DNA from: JBHJGS01 sp050331575
GTDB lineage: Bacteria > Pseudomonadota > Alphaproteobacteria > Sphingomonadales > Rhodothalassiaceae
Direction: 5' to 3'
DNA length: 11,928 nucleotides
Assembly: GCA_050331575.1 (NCBI GenBank)
Contig: JBHJGS010000067.1
Span: forward strand, 1-11,928
Shown: positions 6,610 to 11,928 of the stretch, in pieces
Layout of the letters: every line of letters starts with the position of its first letter
How positions within the stretch are numbered: the stretch's first letter is position 1
The notes under the pieces: generated by a model
What the model was told of the DNA's origin: nothing
Databases searched by the model: none
The model's input: the letters and a program-made list of their open reading frames with translations, nothing else
Position numbers and translations under genes: made by a program

Positions 6610-8877
6610 TCAGAACCGATAGAAGAGCCGCACATCCCATGTGCGCGGGGCGGCGAAGAAGGCGGCCTGGTAGCCGGGAAATTCGGTCAGATTGAAGCCT
6701 TGCACGCGAATCTCCCGGTCACTGATATTCTGCACGCCGCCGCGCACTTCCCAGCGTCCGTCCTCGGTGCGGATCGCCGCAAAGGCGTTCAGCAGCACGT
6801 AATTGTCCTGCGCCAGCAAGGGCGAGGCGGTGATCTCGTTGAAGGTTTCGCCGCGATAGGCGGCATCGACATGGCCGATCAGTTCGAACCGGCCGAGCGG
6901 CTGTTCATAGGTCAGGCCCAGAAAGGCGGTCCAGCGCGGCGCATTGACCAAGGGCAGATCGCTGACATCGGTGACCTCGCCGGCGACCAGGATTTCAAAC
7001 TCATCATACTCCGCATCCAGAAAGCCGACGCTGGCCCGCACCTGCAGGCGCTCCACCGGATAGGCGGTGAGGTCGAACTCCACCCCTTGGGTGGTGGCCT
7101 CTGCTGCGTTGGTGAACAGCGAGACGAACACCCCGGTCATCGGGTCGGCACCGAAGCTGGTGACCTGCAGATCCTGATAGTCGTTGAAGAAGTAGGTCAG
7201 ATTGGCGGCCAGCCGATTATTGTAGAAGGCGGTCTTCAGCCCGGCCTCATAAGTCCAGACGAATTCCGGATCGAACGGCTGGAAGGCGAAATCGGTGGTC
7301 GCCCTGCCGTCAAAGCCTCCGCTCTTGAAACCGCGCGAGACCGAGGCATAGGCCAAGACATCGGCGCTGAGATCATAGGCCAGCGCCACCCTGGGGGTCA
7401 GCGCATCGAAGCTGGCCTCGCCCGCCACCGCCACGCCGGGCACGCCGACACCGGCCAGGAACGGCGGCTGGTCCTCGATGATCGAGACCGAGGGGTCGAA
7501 GAAATTCTCAAAGCGCCGTTCTGAGCGTCGGTTTTCATAGGTGTAGCGCAGACCGGCGCTGAGCTGCAGCCGGTCGGTCAGATCCCAGCTGGCGTCGACA
7601 TAGCCGGCAAAGGAATTGGTGCGCTGATCGGTATCGGCCAGGCTGGAGGTGGCAAAGCCGAAGGCGGTGACCGGGAGGCCGAACAGGGCAGCAGCGGCAT
7701 TATCGACGCCGGAGAAGGTCAGATCATCATCGTGAAAGAAATAAAAGCCGCTGGTCGCTTTCACCGCCCCGCCGTCATATGTCAGGCGCAGCTCCTGGGA
7801 AATCTGCTGCTGGTCCTGCTCCACGAACACATCCAGAATCGGCAGCGGCGAGGCGTCGGTGTCCAGATTGAGCAGGAAATGGAACTGTCGGTAGGCCGTG
7901 ATCGACTCAATCGTCCACTCTGGTGCCAGATCATAGACCGCCTTCAGGCTGATCCCGAACGCCGACTGGTCGTTCAGCCCATTGGCGTTGACGTCAACCA
8001 CATAGGGATCGGGATTGGGGGGAAACACCGATAGCGTGGGCTCCGCAGCGGTTGGATCGGCGATGCCGATCACGTCGGTCTCGCGCACCGGGCTGCGCGA
8101 GGTATCCGGCCGGTCGACCCGGCCGTCGGCGGACACCAGCAAGGAGAAGCGATCGTTCGGCTGCCAGGCCAGGCCGACCCGCCCGGCGAAGCTGGTGACA
8201 TCCCCATCATCCTGGTCGGTGAGGGTGTTCTGGGCGAATCCGTCGCGGCGGCGCAGCGAAAAGGCCAGCTTGGCCTGGACCGTGTCGCTTAGCGGCCCGC
8301 CGATGCGCCCGCGCACAACGCCGAAATTGAAATTGCCCGCGCCCAGTTCCAAATAGGCGTCAAGGCTCTCCGGCGGCGGCGTGGACACGAATTTGACCGC
8401 GCCGCCGATGGTGTTGCGGCCATACAGCGTCCCCTGCGGTCCGCGCAGCACCTCCACGCGCTGCACATTGAACAGCTCCAGAAACGCCGCCTGGGACCGC
8501 GCGATGAACACATCATCGACATAGATGCCGACGCCGGGGTCGGCAAAGGCCAGGCTGTCATTCTGGCCGATGCCGCGAAGATAGACCACGGCATTGTTGG
8601 CGTCGCCCACCGTCAGGGTTAGGTTGGGCACGGCATTTTGCAGCCCGGCGATGGTATCGGCCTGCAGCCGCTTGACCGCCTCGGTATCAAAGGCGGAAAT
8701 GGCGATCGGCACATCTTGGAGGGATTCTGCGCGCCGGCGGGCGGTAACGATCATCTCTTCGATCATCGGGGCGTCGGGTTCGGCGCTGTCGCCCTGCTGG
8801 GCTATGCACGGAACCGCCGGCGCTGTCAGGCTTGTGGCCAGCATCAGCCAGGAACGGGCACGGCAAGGGCCGGTCAT
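6610..8877 (-). CDS. TonB-dependent outer-membrane receptor
   Basis: This 755-aa protein is an outer-membrane beta-barrel that imports a ligand using energy from TonB-ExbBD. It has a Sec signal peptide (about residues 1-27), a TonB box-like segment EEMIVTARRR near 40-49, and a plug domain with LQDVPIAISAF, YLRGIGQND, PGVGIYVDDVF and LRGPQGTLYGRNTIGGAVKF (about 53-163). A long barrel follows and ends in the typical C-terminal Phe (VRLFYRF). Length is normal for the family. Two ATG codons are close: 8883 abuts the Shine-Dalgarno run, while 8877 lies 6 bases after GGGGAGG, so 8877 is preferred. The overall style resembles the large alphaproteobacterial group of receptors for organic compounds rather than classic siderophore receptors, but the ligand cannot be read from the sequence. 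The esterase gene follows after 2 bases. Confidence 0.95.
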   Translation of the reverse strand: MTGPCRARSWLMLATSLTAPAVPCIAQQGDSAEPDAPMIEEMIVTARRRAESLQDVPIAISAFDTEAVKRLQADTIAGLQNAVPNLTLTVGDANNAVVYLRGIGQNDSLAFADPGVGIYVDDVFIARSQAAFLELFNVQRVEVLRGPQGTLYGRNTIGGAVKFVSTPPPESLDAYLELGAGNFNFGVVRGRIGGPLSDTVQAKLAFSLRRRDGFAQNTLTDQDDGDVTSFAGRVGLAWQPNDRFSLLVSADGRVDRPDTSRSPVRETDVIGIADPTAAEPTLSVFPPNPDPYVVDVNANGLNDQSAFGISLKAVYDLAPEWTIESITAYRQFHFLLNLDTDASPLPILDVFVEQDQQQISQELRLTYDGGAVKATSGFYFFHDDDLTFSGVDNAAAALFGLPVTAFGFATSSLADTDQRTNSFAGYVDASWDLTDRLQLSAGLRYTYENRRSERRFENFFDPSVSIIEDQPPFLAGVGVPGVAVAGEASFDALTPRVALAYDLSADVLAYASVSRGFKSGGFDGRATTDFAFQPFDPEFVWTYEAGLKTAFYNNRLAANLTYFFNDYQDLQVTSFGADPMTGVFVSLFTNAAEATTQGVEFDLTAYPVERLQVRASVGFLDAEYDEFEILVAGEVTDVSDLPLVNAPRWTAFLGLTYEQPLGRFELIGHVDAAYRGETFNEITASPLLAQDNYVLLNAFAAIRTEDGRWEVRGGVQNISDREIRVQGFNLTEFPGYQAAFFAAPRTWDVRLFYRF

Positions 8878-8883
8878 GATCAT

Positions 8884-8890
8884 CCTCCCC
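8884..8890 (-). promoter_or_regulatory. Ribosome-binding site deciding the receptor start
   Basis: On the minus strand the sequence reads GGGGAGG directly followed by ATGATCATG. The first ATG has zero spacing and cannot be used efficiently with this site; the second has 6 bases of spacing. This supports the start at 8877. Confidence 0.65.
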
Positions 8891-9154
8891 GGACCGGCTT
8901 CTTGTTTGTGAGCGTGCGTTCAGGCGCCGATCCTCTGGTCAGACGCTAGCCGCCGCAGCCACGGCCCGCCAACGACCGGGCCGCTCAGACTGTCGGGAAC
9001 AATTTCGCTCAACCACCCCGGCCCAAAGGCGCGCCCGGCAAGAACGACATCGCCGCCGCCGCCGCGATCACACCCCGCGCTCTATTTGGGTCGCGACGGG
9101 AGATGGGCTGGAAGATCGGCGGGGCTGCGGTCCGGCAAGGACTGCCCGCGCGAA
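8891..9154. other. Intergenic region upstream of the receptor gene
   Basis: These 264 GC-rich bases lie between the receptor start and the tRNA fragment. They must carry the receptor promoter on the minus strand and possibly an AraC-type operator, but I cannot point to convincing -35/-10 boxes or repeated half-sites. No coding frame looks real. Confidence 0.4.
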
Positions 9155-9199
9155 TGGTGCCCAGGGGCGGATTCGAACCACCGACACACGGATTTTCAG
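9155..9199 (-). repeat. tRNA-Phe(GAA) 3' fragment, probable attachment site of an integrated element
   Basis: Read on the minus strand, these 45 bases equal tRNA positions 32-76. They comprise anticodon loop CTGAAAA (anticodon GAA), 3' anticodon stem TCCGT, variable loop GTGTC, T-stem GGTGG, T-loop TTCGAAT, T-stem CCGCC, acceptor strand CCTGGGC and ACCA. The T-stem pairs fully, with one G-T pair. The bases that should form the 5' anticodon stem (ACGGA expected) are replaced by unrelated sequence, and no D-arm follows, so it is not a working tRNA. A fragment cut exactly at the anticodon loop and keeping CCA is the usual footprint of a tyrosine-recombinase element integrated in a tRNA gene. Orientation puts the island on the right and the intact tRNA-Phe outside the window. 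No integrase gene is visible here. Confidence 0.82.
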
Positions 9200-9410
9200 G
9201 CGGTTAGAAACCCAACGGCATCAACTGGTTAAGTTCAAATTGACCGATTTTGGCCTCATGATATTTCAAAGACTTAGGCCGTCTTCTGCAAAACGGAAAT
9301 TGCTAGAAGTTGGCACCGTAAACGGTCGGTCACGCCGGGCGCGCCAAACGCGCAAGGGCCGCCCGCTCCATTCGCTCACTTAAGTTCGCTCCCGTGTTAG
9401 CCCACGCGAG

Positions 9411-9428
9411 GCAAATGCTTCGCTTTGC
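9411..9428 (+). other. Hairpin in the ardA leader
   Basis: GCAAATGC (9411-9418) pairs with GCTTTGC (9422-9428), leaving one bulged T and a 3-base loop TTC. It lies 79 bases before the ardA start. Without a T-run it is not a terminator; it may shape the leader RNA or be chance. Confidence 0.3.
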
Positions 9429-9463
9429 ACGTCCGGCCTTTTCGCCCGGCCTTCCTCGTTCGC

Positions 9464-9479
9464 GTCCCGATCACGGGAC
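9464..9479 (+). other. Perfect hairpin just upstream of ardA
   Basis: GTCCCG (9464-9469) and CGGGAC (9474-9479) form a perfect 6-bp stem with the loop ATCA, 28 bases before the ardA start codon and 16 bases before its Shine-Dalgarno site. As DNA it could be a protein-binding palindrome; as RNA it could influence ribosome access. ArdA genes of mobile elements often need expression early after transfer, so a special leader is plausible, but nothing here proves it. Confidence 0.4.
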
Positions 9480-9507
9480 CAGACAACAGCGAGAAAGGAC
9501 CGCAACA

Positions 9508-10011
9508 ATGAGCAACCGTTACCACGCCACACCCTATGACATCTCCGCCACCGGCTTTTACTTCGACACTTTCGAGGAATATCAAACTCGCGCCGCTGCA
9601 CACCGAAACGAGTACGGCGATCCGGTCGAGGAATACGAAATCCAGTTCATCGACGGCGACAGCTACCGGCGCTTCGAGGCGATCGGCGTCAACCAGGCCA
9701 ACCTGAAAGACTGGTTCGAGCGCTTCGACGACATGGACGACGACGAGGCCCTGAAACTGATCATCCTGATCGAGCAATTCGGCTACAGTGTTGAGGACGC
9801 CCTCGACCGGATCGACGACCTACACCTCTTCGAAGGCACGGCGATCGAGTACGCCGAGGAGCTGATCGAGAGCACCGGCATGCTCGACCAGATGCCCGAG
9901 AACCTGCGGACCTATTTCGACACCGAAGCCTTCGCCCGCGACATGGTGCTTGGCGGTGATATCACCTCGGTCGAGATTGATGGCCGCAGCTACATCGCTG
10001 ACGGGGTGTGA
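9508..10011 (+). CDS. ardA: Antirestriction protein ArdA
   Basis: This is a 167-aa ArdA-family antirestriction protein. ArdA mimics DNA and blocks type I restriction-modification enzymes, protecting incoming mobile DNA. By direct count it has 40 Asp/Glu against 12 Lys/Arg, as expected for a DNA mimic. The N-terminal part (RYHATPYDISATGFYFDTFE and following HRNEYGDPVEEYEIQFIDGD) is the pattern I know from alphaproteobacterial ArdA. ATG 9508 is preceded by AAAGGA ending at 9499, good spacing, and the family sequence starts there; an in-frame extension to 9394 runs through the hairpin-containing leader and is rejected. It is the first gene after the tRNA-Phe fragment, and hipBA follows, which fits mobile-island cargo. 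Length is normal and the frame intact. Confidence 0.92.
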   Translation: MSNRYHATPYDISATGFYFDTFEEYQTRAAAHRNEYGDPVEEYEIQFIDGDSYRRFEAIGVNQANLKDWFERFDDMDDDEALKLIILIEQFGYSVEDALDRIDDLHLFEGTAIEYAEELIESTGMLDQMPENLRTYFDTEAFARDMVLGGDITSVEIDGRSYIADGV

Positions 10012-10027
10012 GGAGCGCAAGCCACCT

Positions 10028-10045
10028 AATCCGCGCTCGCGGATA
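10028..10045. promoter_or_regulatory. HipB operator-like site O1
   Basis: AATCC-GCGCTCGC-GGATA matches the HipB operator pattern TATCC-N8-GGATA known from E. coli with one mismatch (first base). It is the most upstream of three such sites, 92 bases before hipB. Confidence 0.65.
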
Positions 10046-10054
10046 AAGTGTTTT

Positions 10055-10072
10055 TATCATCGAACACGGATA
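10055..10072. promoter_or_regulatory. HipB operator-like site O2
   Basis: TATCA-TCGAACAC-GGATA matches TATCC-N8-GGATA with one mismatch (fifth base). It starts exactly 27 bp after O1 and ends directly before the predicted -35 element. Confidence 0.6.
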
Positions 10073-10101
10073 TTGCTTTTTTATCCGCGATCGCGTATAT
10101 T
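10073..10101 (+). promoter_or_regulatory. Predicted sigma70-type promoter of hipBA
   Basis: TTGCTT at 10073-10078 and TATATT at 10096-10101 are separated by 17 bases, the optimal spacing. The -10 box matches consensus at 5 of 6 positions, the -35 box at 3 of 6. Transcription would begin near 10108, giving a very short leader before the hipB start at 10120. The spacer and -10 box are covered by operator O3, which predicts repression by HipB. Confidence 0.6.
10082..10099. promoter_or_regulatory. HipB operator-like site O3
   Basis: TATCC-GCGATCGC-GTATA matches TATCC-N8-GGATA with one mismatch (second base of the right half). Its N8 core is itself a palindrome. It starts exactly 27 bp after O2 and lies across the promoter spacer and -10 box. 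Confidence 0.68.
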
Positions 10102-10119
10102 GGATGGTGGAGGAACACC

Positions 10120-10365
10120 ATGCCGATACGCGATCCACAACAGCTCGGCGCAGCGCTTCAACGGGAGCGAAAGCGTCAGAGTCTAACCCAAAAACAGCTC
10201 GCCGAGAGAGCCGGACTGCGCCAGCAGACGATTTCAGCCGTTGAGAGCGGCAAGCCGCGCTCCGAGCTTCAGGTCATTTTCGACATCATGGCCGCCCTTG
10301 GCCTTGAGGTAGCGCTGAGCCCGCGCGACGGGAAGACTGCGCCGAACCTTGAGGAATTGTTCTGA
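10120..10365 (+). CDS. hipB: HipB-type antitoxin, XRE-family regulator
   Basis: This 81-aa protein has one XRE/Cro-type helix-turn-helix (about residues 20-45, SLTQKQLAERAGLRQQTISA) followed by a helical dimerisation part and a C-terminal tail ending in NLEELF. HipB antitoxins bind and neutralise the HipA kinase and repress their own operon through paired operators. ATG 10120 is chosen because GGAGGA (10109-10114) lies 5 bases upstream and the longer in-frame form would begin upstream of the promoter. The stop TGA shares its last base with the hipA start, so the two are translationally coupled. Length is close to the E. coli antitoxin (88 aa). Three operator-like repeats upstream fit autorepression. 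Confidence 0.92.
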   Translation: MPIRDPQQLGAALQRERKRQSLTQKQLAERAGLRQQTISAVESGKPRSELQVIFDIMAALGLEVALSPRDGKTAPNLEELF

Positions 10366-11696
10366 TGGGCCGGAAACGCAAATCCGGCGTGCTCACCGTC
10401 GCGCTGAACGGGCGCGTTGTAGGCAGGCTTGCGCGCGCCGCCGATGGCGCGACGCGCTTCGACTACGCCCAGGAATGGCTCGATTGGGAGTATGCGATCC
10501 CGGTCTCGCGCTCCATGCCGCTCGTGGATCGGCCCTTCACCGGCCTCGCCGTCAGGGCAGTCTTCGACAATTTGCTTCCCGACGATGATCGCATCCGGGC
10601 ACGGATCGCGGCAAGAGTGGGCGCGGACGGGACAGATGCCTTCTCGATGCTCGCCGCGCTTGGCCGCGATTGCGTCGGCGCGCTTCAGTTCCTGCCCGAA
10701 GACATGCCGCCCGCACCGCCCGGCCCGCCCGAAGGCAAGCCCATAACCAAAGAAGCGATCGCCGAGCGCATTCGCTCGCTCAGCGTCGCGCCGCTGGGCA
10801 TGCGCGGCGGCGATGATGCGTTCCGCATTTCCCTGGCGGGCGCGCAGGACAAAACCGCGCTTCTTTATCATGAAGGCAAGTGGATGGTACCAATCGGCAC
10901 CACCCCGACCACCCATATCCTGAAGCCCCAGATAGGAATGGTCCAAACCCCCGACGGTGAGGTGGACCTCACCGACAGCGTGCAGAACGAGCACCTCTCC
11001 ATGGCGCTTTGCCGTGCCCTTGGGCTGGACGTGGCCCCGACCAAAATCCTGGACCTTGACGGTGATCTCCTCGTCCTCAGCATTGAGCGGTTTGATCGCC
11101 GCCTCGACAACAAAGGCCGTCTCTTGCGGCTTCCCCAGGAAGATATGTGCCAGGCGCTCGGCATCCTGCCGACCGGCAAGTATGAGAGCGATGGCGGCCC
11201 CGGCATCGGAGCCTGCCTTGACCTCCTGAAATCAAGCGATCACCCGGACGCCGACCGGCGCGCATTTATGAAGGCGCAGATCGTGTTCTGGCTGATCGGC
11301 GCGACCGACGGCCACGCGAAGAATTTTTCCCTGTTTCTCGAACCCCAGGGGCGCTTCAGGCTGACACCGCTCTACGACATCCTGTCCACCCAGTGGCAAC
11401 ATGACCGCCGCCAGATACCCCGCAGCGCGTTCCGGCTTGCGATGGCGATCGGCGACAAGCGACGCTACAGGGTGACCGAAATTTCGCCGCGCCATTTTGA
11501 GCAGACGGCTAAACTTGCAGGCTTCCCGATTGACGCGCTGCATGAGGTAATGGGCGAGATCGTCAGCGAGCTTCCACGTGCCTCAGAGGCCCTGACAACT
11601 CAATTGGACGCTCGCGTGCCAGCCGCCATGGCAGAGGCTGTCGTGGCCGCCGCTACGACGAGAGCGCAACACATCGAAGCGTATTTGAATGGCTGA
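10365..11696 (+). CDS. hipA: HipA-type toxin, serine/threonine-protein kinase
   Basis: This 443-aa protein is a full-length HipA-family kinase. In E. coli, HipA phosphorylates glutamyl-tRNA synthetase and slows growth, producing persister cells; relatives have other targets. The N-terminal HipA_N1-like part (about 8-108) includes NGRVVGRL and FDNLLPDD. The kinase core has RISLAGAQDKTALL near 154-167 with Ser156 at the usual autophosphorylation position, Lys187 in HILKP, ERFDR at 241-245, catalytic Asp315 in TDGHAKNFS and metal-binding Asp338 in PLYDIL. No key residue is missing, so the toxin should be active. ATG 10365 overlaps the hipB stop by one base, with GAGGA at 10351-10355 as ribosome-binding site. 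It ends at a 14-bp palindrome. The pair lies on a probable mobile island, where it may help keep the island in the population (inference). Confidence 0.94.
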   Translation: MGRKRKSGVLTVALNGRVVGRLARAADGATRFDYAQEWLDWEYAIPVSRSMPLVDRPFTGLAVRAVFDNLLPDDDRIRARIAARVGADGTDAFSMLAALGRDCVGALQFLPEDMPPAPPGPPEGKPITKEAIAERIRSLSVAPLGMRGGDDAFRISLAGAQDKTALLYHEGKWMVPIGTTPTTHILKPQIGMVQTPDGEVDLTDSVQNEHLSMALCRALGLDVAPTKILDLDGDLLVLSIERFDRRLDNKGRLLRLPQEDMCQALGILPTGKYESDGGPGIGACLDLLKSSDHPDADRRAFMKAQIVFWLIGATDGHAKNFSLFLEPQGRFRLTPLYDILSTQWQHDRRQIPRSAFRLAMAIGDKRRYRVTEISPRHFEQTAKLAGFPIDALHEVMGEIVSELPRASEALTTQLDARVPAAMAEAVVAAATTRAQHIEAYLNG

Positions 11697-11704
11697 TATC
11701 AGCC
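11691..11704. repeat. 14-bp perfect palindrome over the hipA stop codon
   Basis: GGCTGATATCAGCC is a perfect 7+7 palindrome that includes the hipA TGA (11694-11696). It has no loop and no following T-run, so it is not a standard terminator. It may be a protein-binding site or chance. Confidence 0.35.
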
Positions 11705-11801
11705 ATGCTCCGTGAATGGAATCATTGTGATAAGGGGAAAGGTCGGCGGTAATACCAAACGGAACTATAGGCTTGCCCCACAGCCATACTAGGCTCCGGA
11801 C

Positions 11802-11928
11802 TCATAACCAATAGCAGACGGTAGCGGCGAGCTGGATTGCGGCGAGGAAATTCTGTGCGAGCTTGTCGTATCGGGTTGCGACGCGTCGGAAGTCCTTGAG
11901 ACGGCCGAACATACGCTCGATAGCGTTG
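11802..11928 (-). CDS. IS5-family transposase, C-terminal end (cut by window edge)
   Basis: On the minus strand the last 41 codons read NAIERMFGRLKDFRRVATRY followed by DKLAQNFLAAIQLAATVCYWL and TGA at 11804-11802. This is the typical end of IS5-family (IS427-like) transposases, containing the catalytic Glu in IERMFGRLKDFRR and the RYDK motif. The rest lies beyond the right edge, so intactness cannot be judged. The element's terminal repeat should lie within 11700-11801, but I could not define it without the other end. It sits 105 bases after hipA, convergent with it. Confidence 0.9.
   Translation of the reverse strand, partial: NAIERMFGRLKDFRRVATRYDKLAQNFLAAIQLAATVCYWL

Larger units (their letters stand above)
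9200..9507. other. Island end and ardA leader
   Basis: About 308 bases between the tRNA fragment and ardA hold no gene. The first 120 bases are clearly more AT-rich than the neighbourhood, as is common next to attachment sites where recombinase arm sites lie. A small inverted repeat ACCGT-AA-ACGGT is at 9315-9326 and a palindrome ACTTAAGT at 9378-9385. Two hairpins lie in the last 100 bases (listed separately). No confident promoter was found. Confidence 0.5.

Noticed and set aside
6700..7524. Plus-strand frame of 274 codons opposite the TonB-dependent receptor
   Set aside because: Mirror of receptor codons, rich in Gly, Gln and His, with no known fold; the receptor on the other strand is unmistakable.
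9056..9064. CGC/GCC short tandem repeat
   Set aside because: Three or so triplet copies in GC-rich DNA are within chance expectation and show no further structure.
9155..9240. Functional tRNA gene
   Set aside because: Only positions 32-76 are present; the 5' anticodon stem strand, D-arm and 5' acceptor strand are missing in the flanking sequence.
9229..9243. CtrA box (TTAA-N7-TTAA)
   Set aside because: The right half reads TTGA, and a single imperfect match in an AT-rich patch is not enough to call a site.
9394..9507. Longer ArdA start
   Set aside because: The extension is Arg-rich and non-homologous and covers the leader hairpins, while ATG 9508 has a proper ribosome-binding site.
10048..10119. 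Longer HipB start
   Set aside because: It would begin upstream of the predicted promoter and inside the operator array; ATG 10120 has GGAGGA at the right distance.
1..11928. CRISPR array or long direct repeats
   Set aside because: No regularly spaced direct repeats of 20 or more bases were seen on reading the window; the only regular array is the 27-bp-phased operator set.

Overview
The window looks like a GC-rich alphaproteobacterial chromosome of the Caulobacterales, Hyphomonadales or Sphingomonadales type. Evidence is protein style only: an arabinose-binding-type AraC regulator, a long TonB-dependent receptor, Tat- and Sec-exported hydrolases, an alphaproteobacterial ArdA, and IS1595 and IS5 transposases of alphaproteobacterial style. 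No rRNA or full tRNA is present, so the taxonomic call is an inference.

Layout. (1) 1-1020: an apparently intact IS1595-family transposase gene. (2) 1308-8877: an ordinary-looking metabolic segment. On the plus strand it carries a flavin reductase-domain protein (1308-1808), an exported M24 metallopeptidase-like protein (1876-3264), a Tat-exported glycosylasparaginase-type Ntn hydrolase (3618-4715) and an AraC-family regulator (4732-5709). On the minus strand it carries a TonB-dependent receptor (8877-6610) followed 2 nt later by an HSL-type alpha/beta hydrolase (6607-5654). The hydrolase tail overlaps the AraC gene tail to tail by 56 bp. A remnant of a DUF1640-type coiled-coil gene lies on the minus strand at 3294-3491. 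(3) 9155-9199: a 45-bp fragment identical in form to the 3' part of tRNA-Phe (GAA), from anticodon-loop position 32 to CCA, without the 5' half. It looks like an attachment site. (4) 9200-11928: probable island DNA, holding the antirestriction gene ardA, a complete hipBA toxin-antitoxin operon and the end of an IS5-family transposase.

How the parts fit. The receptor-esterase pair suggests uptake of a TonB-transported compound and cleavage of an ester, possibly under the neighbouring AraC regulator; the substrate cannot be read from the sequence. The peptidase and asparaginase are both exported and could act together on periplasmic peptides or glycopeptides, which is also an inference. The fragment orientation (tRNA 3' end toward low coordinates) predicts that the intact tRNA-Phe lies beyond the right edge of the window, that the island runs rightward from 9200, and that 1-9154 is outside it.

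The most striking new structure is in front of hipB. Three copies of a TATCC-N8-GGATA-like operator, each with one mismatch, are spaced by exactly 27 bp. The third lies across the spacer and -10 element of a good sigma70-type promoter. I see no CRISPR array and no clearly unprecedented multi-gene system.
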